Assembly (NCBI GenBank): GCA_009617715.1
Contig: VTFK01000301.1
Coordinates: 62,001 to 126,000, forward strand
From: Plectrocnemia conspersa
Taxonomy: Eukaryota; Arthropoda; Insecta; Trichoptera; Polycentropodidae
DNA length: 64,000 nucleotides
Direction of reading: 5' to 3'
Shown here: piece by piece, positions 46,991 through 60,790 of the stretch
Layout: every line of letters starts with the position of its first letter
How positions within the stretch are numbered: the first letter of the stretch is position 1
Position numbers and translations under genes: made by a program
Notes under the pieces: model-generated
The model's database searches: none
What the model saw: the letters and a program-made list of their open reading frames with translations, nothing else
Told to the model about the DNA's origin: nothing

Positions 46991-49900
46991 ACTGTATTAC
47001 TAATTCAATAATATGAAGCCTTTGTGTATAGATAAGTACATTTAAAAACATGTACAATATAATCTGAATGAAATTATTTATTACACCAAAATGTCAAATT
47101 AGGTAATTTGTATACATATTTAGAATATTTTCAAATATTAATTAAGTTGCCTTATAGTCTCATTTATAAATCTTAATCAAATTTATGTATATTCTGATAA
47201 TAAATTGTTTTAATAAATTTAGTAAAAGCTTAGATAATTTATTTAATTATTAAAGTAATAAATCTGACATTACAAAAAATGCTTGTGTTACTCAAATATA
47301 TTACATAATGGAACACCTGTTTTAAATCCAGGTGATGAAGTGTTGAATTCAGGCGAAAGCTTTAAAAGTTTATAAGTACGACCACTTATCAAGGCGAGTG
47401 ATGCTTTCACGCAGATTGAAAATCTTTGTGACTCTTCCTCTCCTGCATTTTCATTTCATTGCCGTATAAAATGAAATAATAAAGTGGTTTTTGATGGAAC
47501 ATAGCGCTCTTAATATAATAATTTATTTTATGATAATTTATTTATCAAAAATACAATAAATATATTATAGTATTTATTTTATACGTCATCTCGTCTATTC
47601 GGGTGAACGTAATACAGAATACATTAGATACGGGTGGGTCTTCATTTCATCATCCGTTTCGCAGATATCTTGATTTGATACGTGTCCCGTGGATGCTGGG
47701 TAATATATGGATTTTCGTATTACATAAAAAAACAATATCATGTAGGGAATTATTTATTTATTATAATTAATATAATAAAATGACATTAATGTAAGTTAGT
47801 AATTATCCAAAAAAAGATTAAGTTCTTGCCTTGAATCAAAATGCTCCCAAGGCATAATAAATTCAGGGTGAAAATAAAACGTCGGATATTATCCGTCATA
47901 TGATCTTGACATATTTAAGTCTGAGTAACACACAAGTTCCATCATCCGTAATGGACTTACCCGCATCTGGGAGCGTAGCCGCAAACTCACACTACCATGG
48001 CCAAACTAAATTTAGATATATAATATACATATGTAGACATCAGTTTCGCCTATTGACTTACTTGATGATACACTTAAACGGTAAATTTGATATTGATACA
48101 TGAACTATAATGCATATTGATACCCTTTATTCAGTATATTTCTTACTTATAAGACAGATTCGGAGATGGTTAGTTGTATCAAGAGACAGTTGACGTATAA
48201 ATATTAACTTTTAAATGACAAATCTACAATAATTAGCTTTTACTAGTGACAGAACTTTTATTTAAAAATTGGAAACAAGGAATATTTTTGCCATAGACTT
48301 TATGTAAGGGCTTCACTTTTAAATGGTGGCGTATTTAAGAGAGTGGATTCTGTGAAGTGCGATTTTTAAATTTTAAACAGTATTATTTTGATGCCTGTTT
48401 GTTTTACTTTATTGATAATGATGCAATTAAGGCGGTTCGTGTTTCTTAGTATTCAATAGCTGTTGGTATTATTTATTATGTAATATTGTAGGCTGATTAA
48501 TTTGGCTTAAGGCTAAACGGAACTTTGGAAACACGTGAAGGCGGAAAAAATAGCACTATTATTCTGGCGACCTTGACAAGAGTACTTCAACTGGTGGCGC
48601 TTCATCCGCCAATCTCATTTATAATATTCAATAAATATATATCTTTGTGTATACACATACATACATAACAGGTGCGATTTCATATGTGATATGCATAAAG
48701 GTAATTGGCCGTGTTCCGGTAGCAAAGCTCTAAAGCTCGTTGATGAATTATTTAGTGATCTTGTGAAAGTTTACTTGACTGAAAACCAAAAGCGCCGGTT
48801 ATTCGCAACGACGTCTCTTGCTCTGTAGTCATAGTATTAAATGTACATTGTATAAAAACTACTATTCTACGTAATCGTATTAACATAAAAAAATACATTA
48901 AAAATAATTCAGGATATTTACTACAATTGTTAAATCCTACTTTGTGAATTTCATTAAGTAAAACTTTTGAGATACAAATATCCAATTAACGTGAAAAATT
49001 GAAAAGTAACGTTTTTAGGTCGTGTAAATTGAAAATTTTTTTTTATAATAAGCTGCCTAGAATTTTTTAATATTCTTCATATAAATTGATATGCTAAAAT
49101 TAAATTTCTTACCTACTAAAATTAAGTTATCTATTTATAAATGTTAAAATTAGAATTTGAAGGTGTAAAATATCATTACAAAAATATATAGCAGCTTATT
49201 TTTGATATTTACATCTGCAGTGATTTTTTAAATTATAGCTTTTTAGAAGCCTATGAAATTAAATATAAAAATAGGTTTATTAATAAAAAACATTTATTAA
49301 AACATACAAATCTTTAAATTATTTTTGGTAATTTTTAAACAGTTATAAAATAATTGTTAAGGAGCATTGTCATTTAAATGTCACTTTTTCTAATTATATT
49401 TTTTGTAAAATTTTATTTTAAAACAGTTGATTATTTCTTGTTTTATAAATGTTTATTGTTATATGTACAACGATTTTAATTTATTAACATTTACAAAAAC
49501 ATACATAAAAATTTAATTTGATAGCCAACGTGAAATATATTATAAAAATGCTTTGCCACAACTAAAACTCTTTTTAAATTGTTTCTTAATAAGTTATCTT
49601 ATCTAAAACTTATCAATGATACAGTGCATTTATTATTTTTATCATTAATACAAAATTATTCAATTTTACCCTAAAATCTTTTTGTTATATTGCATTTAAT
49701 ATCAAGATCTAGCTATCAAATATAAATTTTAATTTAGCAGTTTTATGCATCTTAAGGGTTAAATTATTACATTTTTAATATATTGTATTGCTCCTATTCA
49801 TGATAAGTTTAACTAATAATTTAATATAAAACATATGTTTTTTTTAAATATTCTCTTTAGGCAAATCGTGAGAAAAAATTTTTTTAGCTTTAGAATATTT

Positions 49901-50029
49901 AATATACATTAAATATAACACTTAACTTGTTTACGAAATCTGTGCGTTAATAACTATAAGTAAAAGTAAGCAACTAAAGAGCAAAAGTTTAAAGTTTTTA
50001 AGTCAGATTACTAACACAATTTTCCACGT
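46991..50029. other. mostly AT-rich noncoding spacer
   Basis: Weak GC rises at 47300-47480, 47590-47710, 47880-48000 and 48500-48740 carry no named motif or frame. The remainder is A/T-dominated. Confidence 0.5.
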
Positions 50030-50350
50030 GCAATTTGTTGGCGCGTTCTGCAGGAAAATCAGCTTTTCCGATGCAGGAAGCGTCGCTCGCAAAACGACTG
50101 AATTAATTGCGAATTCAGTGCCATCAGCAATAAAATTCCTACTTTTTTTTATAGCATTAAGGTAAGCAAGACCGAGTGAATCGCATCCAAAATGAATTCT
50201 GGTGATTAGTGATTCAATTAGCGTTCGGTGCTCATTAGTGGTGGCTGAAAACCCAAAGTCACCCGCCTGAAAATATGAAATACACTCGGCCTAATGTGAA
50301 CGACATCAAGGACTATGACTCAATTAGGCGTCCGTGATTGGATTTTTTTA
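50030..50350. promoter_or_regulatory. island with homotypic ATTAG cluster
   Basis: Five ATTAG/CTAAT cores occur within 123 bp (50205, 50217, 50234, 50291, 50323). Two are CAATTAG, the preferred form for many Antp/En-class homeodomains. GAATTAATTGCGAATTC lies upstream near 50099. CpG content is raised and no frame is visible. The cluster suggests an enhancer bound by homeodomain proteins, although ATTAG is short and AT-rich DNA makes chance matches likely. Confidence 0.35.
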
Positions 50351-52839
50351 TTATATAATTATATTATCATTGAATTAATATAATAACACTGAGTTGCGGT
50401 ATTAAGCGAAATGAGGAGTAATTTTGGGCGGGATGGTAGTTGAGATAAAATTCCAGTCGAATATAAAGAAATGTAATGCTTTAATTGTAAATTTAGATAA
50501 TAGTTAAAATAATATTCAGTGTAATAATCTCACATTTAATCCAAAAGTTTAACTTTAAAATTAATTGAAAATTTAATCACGAACCGCGTAACAATACTTA
50601 TTAATTAAAAACATAATTAAACAATTACATCAAATGGTAACCATTTAAGATGAGAATTATTTATATATTTAAATTATTATAGACTATAGTTTATAATTCA
50701 TATAAAGCTGGAGCAATTAAAATATTAAAAATAAAAGTTTTTGTATTAAAATTATAAAACTTATGCATATAGCAAATTTTGTCTAATAGTAATTTAAGAT
50801 AATATTTTTTGAGTGTTTTTTGCATCTGGTCACAAAAAAAGGTTGAAATATACAGATATTTATAATATAATTTTCATTACCTATATTTTAAAACAAATCA
50901 TCTAAATAAAGGAACTTATAATTTTGTAAATAGTAATATATAATATATATAATTTTTTTTAAAGGAGTCCAAGATTTTTAACAATAAAATAAGCTATATT
51001 GAATTTTATAACTGTATAAATATTTATATTATTTATATATTTTACTAACACTACACTTTATTAAATATTTAATTTCAGCGTTGAAACATAATACATTATT
51101 TATCAGATATAACCTTTACTCACAATGGCTATTATTTGATTTTATTTTTGCTCCCAATTATATCTTTATCTATTGAATTCTCTTCAATAGGCGAGCGCCT
51201 TTTCGTGTGTTACCTTTTGTTGGTTCTAGACGAAGGAAATGAAATCGGATTATAAAGTTATTGTTGTGAAACCCCATAGTGCTTTGAGAAGAATGGAAGC
51301 TTATCTGTATTCTTAGTTACAATTCTTAAATGCATTTATTGGATGGTGTCCCTACATAATAGTTTTTTATTATAATAACCTAATATGGATTAAAATAATA
51401 TTATGTAAACTGTTTAAAATAAAAACAGAGAGTAGGATAAAAAACATATCTATATAAAAACTATCATATTTTCAACATTCCGATAAAATACTAAACTTAT
51501 GAGCTCAAAATTAAATTATTAAACATTCCAGTCATGTTTGGTATTTGATATGACAAACATTTTCTATTAAGATAAATTTTAATAACATATTTTAAAAGCT
51601 TACATTATTAAATTATTTATTTTATTTGTATTGATCCTAAAAACTTATATTTTATTAACTTCTTCATTATTTTATATTGAATTAAAAATATTGTATGTAA
51701 TGTACTGGAAATGCGATAAAGTTTATGAAGCCACAGAATATTTAATATTATCACAAAAGTAAAATAATAAAGACATTTTTATAATAAAAATACACAATAA
51801 ATTGAAAATTATTTCAGTTAAATCGTCCATAAAAAAATAATAGCATCGGTTACATCAGAACTGTAAATATAAACTGGAGCGCCGGATACAAATTATTACC
51901 AAACGAGTAAAAATTCTGCTTCATAAATTACATGCTTATTAAGTTATCCCTTAAATGTGACATTAAAGCCAAAATTTTGATGGTAAAAATATGTATTATC
52001 ATCGGCACTAAGGTGAAGCCCATTTTCGCATATAAAAAAAAGTTCCCCGAATCCGGTGACCAAATTTTAACGTCCTCTAGGGACACATAAATGTGTTTAT
52101 ATTTATTGCACCTATGATGTTTCTTTTTTAACCTTCAACACTGCCATTATGAAGCATAATATATCGTTATAAAAGGATTTTGTGCGTAAACAAACAAAAG
52201 CTCTTTTGTCGAAAGACGGCTTTTAAAGCATAAAGTTCAGTGCATTATACTTTACGACTTCAAAGTATATGATGCAGTGTCATTTGTGTTGTAATTACGA
52301 TTCTTAATACAGTGAAATAGGAATTTTCACTTTGCTCCGTCACTATACTACATACAAATAATAATAATCAATGTAAACAAAGAGGTTTTTGTCAACTTTT
52401 CCTTTAAAAGTAATTAGCCTAATAATCTAGACTAAGATAATAATTTTGAGAAACCGGAAAATGTAATTAATGTAAGAACTAGCAACACATCATTTGGTCA
52501 TGACGTTTGATGCATTTTTAACAAAATCTGATGAATCTTATATTTTTTATACTTTTACTAGACCTCTAAGAATCAATAGATTATTGATATTTAATATAAT
52601 AATTTTAAAAACAATACTAATTTACTTTGAAAAGCTTACACGAGGTTTTGTATATTATGTTCTTCGAGTTTTAGCTCAGTGTAACTTTTTAACTATATTA
52701 TATACGCCATTGAATATCAATTTGCAAATTTAAAACTTTTTAATGATTTATTTTTTAAATTACTCGAAAGCAGAGTTAATTAATAAATAAAAATAAAAAT
52801 GGCATTTAATACCGTATACCAGCAAATTGGATGTTTTTA
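50351..52839. other. AT-rich noncoding spacer
   Basis: Nothing recognised. The 79-codon frame from 52494 is hydrophobic and low-complexity, with no family resemblance. Confidence 0.5.
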
Positions 52840-53250
52840 GAGATTTTCGCTCGTTCTCTGTTTGTGTTTAAACTTAACCGATTTTACGTTGGAAAATGTG
52901 AAAAGTTGTGCAATACCAAGAGTACTGTTGCAACCGAACTAACTTACCACTTGGACAAAAGCAGCACGTGACCCCAAGAGTTTTAGCACTAACATCTCGG
53001 TTCATCTGACAAGTACGTGGTGGGTCAAGTCCTAGATGTGTCACACAAGATTTATTTAAATAAAATTAAACTTACCTAGGCTACCTGCTGCTGTCTATAT
53101 ATGTAAAATGGTAACGTTTTTTGCATTCAAAAAACACGACAAGTAAATACCACTGTCGTGGGTGACTAAGAATTTTCGCGTTCGAGTGACTCTTGGCAAT
53201 TGGAATAGCTCTCGAACTTATCGCAGTTCTCTTTACAATTCACAGCGTAA
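52840..53250. promoter_or_regulatory. weak GC-elevated island
   Basis: Less AT-rich than its surroundings, with an E-box CACGTG near 52965. No frame or named family. Confidence 0.2.
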
Positions 53251-54193
53251 GGGTGAACAATTTTAGAGTATTTTTTGTTTATGTGTAATTTTTATCACAA
53301 TTATTTAGCTAATACAATCATTGACTATGACTTATATCACAGATGATTAATATATTTTAAATATTATTATATGTTTTAAAATACTATTTATTATGTATGT
53401 GGTTAATTTTTGACTAAACTAAAACCAGGATGACTTTTATATGGCTATATGTATCAATATCCTTTGTATTGACACGATAGCTGAAAAGTTATCACGCGTT
53501 TAAAATGTGCGAATTTAAATGTGTGACTATCGGCTTAAATGGCATGTGGCGCACAAAGCCAATTTCGATTGTGGATTTTTTCTAACAATAGTCGTATTCC
53601 ATTGGTTTTCCCGATTGGGAAAAATAACGAAAAATACACATATACGCTTTATAAAAAATTGCACAATTAAAAAGTATATTTAGATATATTGTATATAATA
53701 AATCTCTCAAAATGCAGATAGATATGAATTAAATTTACTTGTGTTTCGACTTTATAATGAAAATATATACATACATATCTGATTCTTAACCGTTAAGATA
53801 GTTTTAATAATAAATAAAAATAATAAAAATTAAACTTGCAAGATATATTAAATCAGTATAAAATGGCTGAATAAACACGAGTCTAGCAAAATTTGTAGCT
53901 TTGTTACAAAGGTCTCTAAGGGACAAAGATGTTAAAATATTTCTTGGCAGTTGACTGGAAATGGTAAAGAGAGAAAAACATATACGATAGTTTACAGAGC
54001 TGGGGCGAATTTAAAACTTAAAGTTTTATAATCAAGGAGTGATGTTAAAATATATGTATATATAAATATATTAATACATGAGTTGTATTATATTTTTACG
54101 TAATCATTCATATAATAAACTCTTATAAGAAAAATATCAAACAGAAAAAAACAATAATTTAATAACTCATTTTTATAATTGAAAATTTGAATA
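53251..54193. other. AT-rich noncoding spacer
   Basis: Nothing recognised. Confidence 0.5.
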
Positions 54194-54268
54194 CTGCTGC
54201 CGGGGCTCGAACCCGCAACCTCAGAGTTACTAGTCTAAGACGTTACAGACTACGCTATTTCGTCCTTA
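54194..54268 (-). repeat. tRNA-like SINE head, family B, best copy
   Basis: On the minus strand there is an A box (TAGCGTAGTCTG), an anticodon-arm-like hairpin (CTTAGA / TCTGAG around CTAGTAAC, one base longer than a normal loop, with a Thr-AGT-like triplet), and a strong B box in a T-arm (GCGGGTTCGAGCCCCGG). The acceptor ends do not pair, so it is not a functional tRNA gene. The GCAGCAG junction and following A/T tail recur near 27748 and 37438. It is therefore a tRNA-derived SINE head, or failing that a tRNA pseudogene. Confidence 0.6.
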
Positions 54269-54529
54269 TATAAATAGTTTACTCTCAGCTTTACCGTAAT
54301 AATAGTGGTTAAAAGGTTTTAAAATAAGTTATATATTTATTGCACATATGACTTTTATACAACTGCCTAAAAAAAAAATTAAAATCTTTTATTTAAAAAT
54401 TTTTGGAACAAAAATCATAATAAAAGTTGTTTTAATTAAGAAGAAATCAACTTACCACATAATATATATAGTTTTTAAACATTGGCAGGGACTATGTAAA
54501 AATAATAATTTAAAGTTCAATAGCTTGAT
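54269..54529. other. AT-rich noncoding spacer
   Basis: Nothing recognised. Confidence 0.5.
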
Positions 54530-54890
54530 AAAGTATAAAATCCATTACGTCCGCTCGCATCTCCTCAGGCTCCCAACTGTTAACTCGCCCTCGAGCTTTT
54601 AACTTTTTTTTTATTGCCCCAATTTTTATTTTATATGCGTCTCGGGCACAACTTTTGCAAAACCAATTAACGACCGAGCGATCCGGCGCGAATACGCCCT
54701 TAACCATGAAACGACCAATCGCCCCTGCAATTACCCCACGATACGCGCTAAACTTATTACGAGAAGCGGAGCTTTAAGCTCCCGCGATATGTTTATGCAG
54801 CTCACGCACAAATCCCATACGATACTTGAGTGCCATCAAATACACTTTGCCTCCCTTGCTAACACCTTGCGACAACTGGCTATGTGCTGA
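54530..54890. promoter_or_regulatory. CpG-containing island with perfect short palindrome
   Basis: Contains the perfect odd palindrome GGAGCTTTAAGCTCC (54768-54782), TTTTTATTGCCCC and ATTTTATATGCG (Hox/POU-like words), and dense CpG at 54670-54760. The 65-codon minus frame is unrecognisable. Candidate conserved noncoding element. Confidence 0.35.
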
Positions 54891-55539
54891 TAAGATGATT
54901 GGTTTATATGTAAAATCACATGCCTATTTCAGATAAATTACTTTTTTCCTTACAAAGTCACGTTTTTCAGATTTTCAATTTTGTCATTATTTTTTATTTT
55001 TAAAAATAAAAAGTAACTAGATTATTAATACAATTTTACCATTTTTATTTATATAGTATATTTATTAAAAGCTCTACATTCTGTGAGGTCATTTCATAAT
55101 CTATGCACCATTTCTGCCAATTCATATATTATTTTTATGCATATGTTACATTATTACCAGTGAAAACATACTTTTACTTGGATTTCAGTGAAATTATATT
55201 GCAATACATTTTCACCAATAATATATATTTTTGATACCTATGCTAGTAAAGACATTTTAGAGGCGTAAAACATGTAAAAAAGTTGCGGTCTTTAACTAAC
55301 AGTTATGAACGCCACTCAATAAATCCTGTAAAAAGTCATGCTTTGTTAAGATTTAGAGTCATGGCTTTCAATTGATAAGAGTGACTCATACCATTGATCA
55401 ATCGTATATTTTTAATCGAAAATTAAAGAAACTACCTGTACAACATAAATAATTTTACGAATTTCTGACAAATGGCTCGCATAAAACAAATAGACTAAGA
55501 CTATAAAATATAAACTGCCTCGTATTGTGTAAACTACTT
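54891..55539. other. AT-rich noncoding spacer
   Basis: Nothing recognised. Confidence 0.55.
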
Positions 55540-55700
55540 AAACGGCACACGGTGAAAGACAGAAGAGGTTTTATTGTCCGTTTTACGATGTACCGACTTT
55601 TTGGCTCAGGTGAAATTGAAGTCAAAGATTACTTTAACGCAAAGCCGGCGATGAAAGTTTAAACGAGAGTGTATCGCAAGGATGAAATTATTAAAATACG
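55540..55700. promoter_or_regulatory. small GC-elevated island
   Basis: Contains TTTTATTGTCCGTTTTACGA near 55570, reminiscent of Hox/Abd-B-type sites, between AT-rich flanks. No frame. Confidence 0.25.
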
Positions 55701-57009
55701 AAACTTTCTCTCACTTAGTATATTTTTTATTTCATATTCCATTATGAATGAAAGAGCAGGATTTAAACTTTTGGAATAATAATTTTATATTTAAAACAAC
55801 GTATTTATTTTATAAATATTGATTACTTAGATAAAATCTTTATAAACATTATCCTAGTGTGCTATTTATTTTCTACATTAAGTTGCATTTACATTTTTAT
55901 ATTTATATGGACTAGTTGTCGGTATCTCACTGTAGTAAGGTACCAAAGCTAGCGACTGTGCGATTAGCGGATCCTCAACTTTTTGGGCTTAAAAAAATAT
56001 TTTTTATTCGTTTTGATATTTTATTCTGTTTTTTTTAAATATTATGAAAATCACACGGGCGCGTTCGAGAAATATGCGGTTGCACATTTATGCCCGTAAC
56101 CGCGTTACTGCGTGAATTTGCGCAGTACATAAATAATTAGTTTTTTTAATATTAGTTATTAAAGTTACATCACTAAATTCACAATACTTAAAATTTTTAA
56201 TTTATTTAAGAAATAGATTTACAACTTAGCTTAATATACATAAAAATAATCCGGTTTGTAAACAAGCAAAACAAAGCTTGAAAACCGTTTAAAACTAAAA
56301 CGACAAATCAGGTTTGTTACGTATATGTAATAATAGGCTTCGTTTGTATGTAAACAGATACTATAATCCACAGCGTATATATAGTATGACGGAAGCGAAA
56401 ACGATGACGTATTATAAAGATTTTATATAATAGAAGCAAATTTAAAAAATTAATATTCTAAAATTTTAATTTGAGTTTGCTTATTTTTTGTTAAAAATTG
56501 ATATACCGTTAAACAAATAATGCCTTCATTATTAACATGTTTACGTAAAAATAATGCAGCTATTATGTAAAAAAATTCCATTATAATAAATATTTATCTC
56601 ATTAGTGTCTACGGTCGTTTAAAATAATTGCTATCGTTTAAAATGTAGATAAAAAATCTAATATAATCTGAGAATGTAAATAAAAATTTCTCTCTAAGAT
56701 TAAAATCTGTATTTTATATCACTTAAGTAATAAAATAAAATCTCGTTAAAAACAACGCAGACTGCAAAAGCGTAAATAATCTCGCACGCGTGACGTTGAG
56801 ACCCCATAAAATAACTTAAAGTACACGTACTACTTAAATATATTATGCGATATATAATAACATCAAAAACTTCTAATGATGTAGATTGAACGCGTATAAT
56901 TCATCTAAGCAGCGTGTTTCTATGTATGGTATAAATTTATTTTTCGCTTATTACCGCTATTCGGATTTATGCCACCACGTAATAATATATAATATTCTAC
57001 ACCTGGCAA
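55701..57009. other. AT-rich noncoding spacer
   Basis: Small CpG-bearing spots at 56060-56110 and 56760-56800, otherwise nothing. Confidence 0.5.
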
Positions 57010-57190
57010 CTCTCAAATAAAAATAAATAGCGTCGTGCATAGACGGCGTAGTAATTTTGCAGGTTCTCGCCGATAATGAAATTCTTGCGAAATTTATGGT
57101 GGATAATAATCATGAGCTGCCAATAACAACCATCGACGCTAAAAGTTCAACGCCGCAGGCGCTGAAAGTTTTGAGGTTCCGCAAAATTTG
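57010..57190 (+). promoter_or_regulatory. GC-elevated island, weak exon candidate
   Basis: An open frame runs through the island after TTTTGCAG (57055-57062), an acceptor-like sequence, and reads VLADNEILAKFMVDNNHE and onward. There is no matching protein family and no clear donor. A conserved noncoding element is as likely as an exon. Confidence 0.2.
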
Positions 57191-57539
57191 CGTTTTTTCG
57201 AATATTTTACATTTGTTAAATATTCAAATAACCACACACGATATTTTCTGTTTCTATGGAATTTATGTATCATTTTGAAATATTAAATATAAAGCAATGA
57301 TAATTTTTTCACACTATTATAATAGAAGAACGATTGACTTACATCATTAACATTATAACTGCTTGCAGCTTGTGATGGGTTGTTTTGATGCTAACATTTT
57401 TTTTATAAAAAAATTTTTCATTTCATCTTGATAATATAATTTTCTGGTTTTGAGACCAGAGTATAATTTTACAGCCAAATAGCCGCTAAAAATTGTAACA
57501 GTTTATTTCTAATATGTACAATTCACCACATTAAAAAAT
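57191..57539. other. AT-rich noncoding spacer
   Basis: Nothing recognised. Confidence 0.5.
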
Positions 57540-57930
57540 ATTGACGTTTCACGAATGTAGCTAAGTTGGAGAGTAATCGCTGTCGTGTTGAGTTGAATTA
57601 TTATCGGCTGTTATGTCAGAGGAGTAACTGAAATTGTGATGATGTGTTCTCGTGTTACTCTCTTAACGATCCGCTGATGTTTATCGTGTCGATACAATCT
57701 CCTGATATCTCTTTCTCTGGCGAATCACAGATGAAGATGTTTGCGAGCCAATTGCATCGCTTCATGAAGACAGCGTACGTTAAAAAAATGGTTCAAAAAC
57801 AATAATAATGTGCGCAGGATAGAATGTACTGTCTATAGCGCGTCCTTTCCAAACTAAGAGTAGTTTTTTCGGTGATACTTATGGGACAATAACGTCTCGG
57901 GGCAGATGCAGTATTTCATTGTGAACTCTT
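57540..57930. promoter_or_regulatory. GC-elevated island, unidentified
   Basis: About 390 bp of more complex, CpG-containing sequence without a significant frame. A GAGAGTAA (57571) / TTACTCTC (57655) pair forms a short inverted repeat. It could be a regulatory element or an old retroelement terminus. Confidence 0.25.
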
Positions 57931-58239
57931 TTCTCATTTTCGCGATAATAATATACAATAAAACTCTTAGTAAATCAAAATGAAAGCTGATTAAATTTAT
58001 AAACTACAATAGAGCATAAAAGACTTGTTCATTACATCTCATTAATAGTGACTTCTTGTTTGCGTTTACGACTGGCATTTCATTATTTTGCTTCACATTT
58101 ATTATGAATTATGAGAGTAAACATAAAGCTATACAATATCATACCTTTTATTTTCCAGTTACAACTCAAGGTGAGTCGCTGATATACATACATGTATATC
58201 GTTGTTAAACTATAGTTTAGGTAAAATTCACGTCAAAAT
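57931..58239. other. AT-rich noncoding spacer
   Basis: Nothing recognised. Confidence 0.5.
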
Positions 58240-58800
58240 TACTGCCGAACTTTAACGTTATTCAACGTGGTTTTTAATCAACTAACTTGTAAAATCGCCA
58301 ACCGTTCGAATTGTTTTCATTTCTTGAACCAAGTTAAACATAAAGTAACCCGATTAAATGTTGAAATTCCCACTTAATTAGAGGGTTTTTGTTTGACGCG
58401 AAAACCTCCGCCGACATTGAAGAACAATACGTATGTACATATTATATTATACATAAAACACAGAGTAGAATAAGCATTGTTTGGAGATGCCTGACACAAA
58501 AGCGAAGAATCTTACCCACTGAATTAATTGGTCGCATCTGCGAGCAACTGAGAAAAATGTAATTGAAAGACGAGGACTAGGTCTGAGAGTAGTAGCAAAG
58601 CAAAAAAGACGTCACAAACTAAGCTCTGAATAATTTATGCTCGTTACTCTAGTAGCGGTTTTCTTTTTGTGTAAACGGTTTTCGCATTTACAACGTTGTA
58701 GAATTTAACAGGGCGGCATTGTCTTGGGTCGTGTACAAATTAGAACTCATTGGTACGGAGCTAAATCGGGCGCAAATCAAATTACCTTCCATTAGTCACA
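58240..58800. promoter_or_regulatory. two adjacent weak GC-elevated islands
   Basis: Segments 58240-58440 and 58480-58800 have raised CpG with a short AT break near 58445. No frame or named motif beyond AACGTTATTCAACGTGG-like words. Candidate noncoding elements. Confidence 0.25.
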
Positions 58801-60399
58801 GTAAACATTATTAATAATATAGTATTCGTATATGAATGTAATATTTTATACAAGTAAACACACGTAGCAATACAACTAAAAAGAAAAAAATAAAAACCAG
58901 AGAAGAAAATCGTTTACTTCCTTTCAACTTATCGTACATTTTAAATTGCTTGTTGTGGCTAAAATATGTTCATATTTTTCTTAAATAGTTGTTAAATAAA
59001 TATTTCATATATATATTACAAAACAACAATTAACTCACTTAGTAACTAACTTACTGTTACTATTTTTACCTAAGCTTTTAATTATAAAAAATATTCTCTA
59101 TTTTACAAATTGCACTTGTTATTATATGACATATTGCGCCTTCTAAAAACCAAAATTTAGCAAGGGCGTTGAGAATCTAAATATTTTAATAATAACTGTA
59201 AAGACACATAAAATATTTTGAAATTATTTTCTTTGCTATTAAATTGCCTATTGATGTTACTACCAATGTGCTCAACTTTTTAGAAAATAACGTTACAACA
59301 ACAATATACGACTTAAATGATTTATCTTAAATATTTTTTTATTTTATAGTTAATAAATACGATAAACTAAATTTAGTTTTGACTCATTTTCATTATTTTA
59401 TTTTTGCAAAATAAATTCGTTGTACTGCAATTTTGCATATCTTGTTAAATGCTTATTCAATTGATGACGATTAATAATGTTTTTTTATAGTAAAGACATA
59501 ATAGCATCGCTTAAATAAACCTAATGCTTTGTTATTTAATTTGATAATAAAATAAGTTACATTTAATACTGCTTTAAAAGCACGACATTCCAAGTCAACT
59601 AGTTTTTTTTTTCTGGCTTAGGCAATGACACGAATGATATAAATAAAACAATATATTGCAAACATATGTCACTAAAGACGCTAAAAATTATAACTGCGTA
59701 ACGTTACAGCGATATTTGAAACAGTGAGAATAAACTATTTAATTCGATGATTGTATGTTTTTTTATAGCAAATATTTAAAAAAAATAGATTTGCCCTACT
59801 AGCCGTGGTTGATCTTAAGCACTCTTGCAGGTAAAAGTATGCTGTATTCAGTATACGCTACGTCAAGTCATATTCGCCTAATCTGTAAAATATCTGGAAA
59901 ACGTGTCAACGTCACACTTGGCGATGCAAAAAGGTTACTTCCATTGTGACACCAGGTATTTTTATAGAGAGAGAGTAAATACGATTTTGCGCGAATACTC
60001 TAAAATACTTTCAATTCATTAACATTTAATATAAGTTCCCAGTATCCACTCACTCAATCACACGTGACGTCATCAGTAAAAGGGATAACATAATAAATAA
60101 TTTTAAAAACACGCTGAAATGATTCAATAACATTTTTATCTCATTTTTTTTGTATTTCATATCCTATACAATTATATTATTTTATTAGATAAACGGTTAA
60201 AGCTGCTTTTGCGATGTAAATTAATAAAATATATAGGAAAAATACAATACAATTCGATTTGTTTACCCGCTGTTCACTCCGCACCCGATTTTATTTACCG
60301 TTCTCGTTTAAATCAACATTAAAACCAACAGTAGGATTTTATTGTTCATATAATGAAAGGCAATAAAGAGTGTAATATACAAATACATTTTTTGCGACC
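58801..60399. other. AT-rich noncoding spacer
   Basis: Contains a short perfect hairpin at 59837-59856 (8-bp arms with G-U, TATT loop). Otherwise nothing readable. Confidence 0.5.
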
Positions 60400-60790
60400 A
60401 AAATTGTCATCGCGCGGTGGCGCTGTTGCTGTGGCAATGAGTCGTTTTAATTTAAATAAACTTCTGCGAGTAATAAAAGTGGATTTATGGACACGACGGC
60501 GATAATTTTAACGTGTGTCGCGTCCCTCTGTTGATATTAATAATAAATTGTGCGGACAAAAGTGCCGTAATTTACGTTTCGGCGCCGCTGAAAATAAAGG
60601 CGGACAATGCAAAGAGAGCAGCACTCTGTTGGGACCATTTGTTACGGGGAAAAGCGCGTGCAATGCCCGTGACCGCATTTTCCGTCTTTGGAAAGTGCGC
60701 AAAGGAAACAGACAATTCGTATTTAGGTCGTGACGGGAATGTTTGAAATTCGGCCTATTTCATTTTGTCCGAAAGAGTGTGTATTGCATT
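60400..60790. promoter_or_regulatory. CpG-rich island, candidate conserved noncoding element
   Basis: High CpG density with caudal/Abd-B-like words (TTTATGG near 60484, AATAAAGGCGG near 60592). Three frames of 64-77 codons overlap in different frames on both strands and none resembles a protein. Sharp boundaries with AT-rich flanks support a discrete element. Confidence 0.35.

Noticed and set aside
54194..54268. A functional tRNA-Thr gene
   Set aside because: The A and B boxes are good, but the acceptor stem does not pair, the anticodon loop is one base too long, and related degraded copies exist. A SINE head fits better.
57057..57278. An exon beginning after TTTTGCAG
   Set aside because: The acceptor is plausible, but there is no clear donor, no adjoining exon and no protein similarity. 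Kept only as an island.
59837..59856. Hairpin with TTCAGTATAC wording resembling the Hox-cluster microRNA iab-4
   Set aside because: The stem is only 8 bp and the long complementary arm expected of the precursor is absent on either side.
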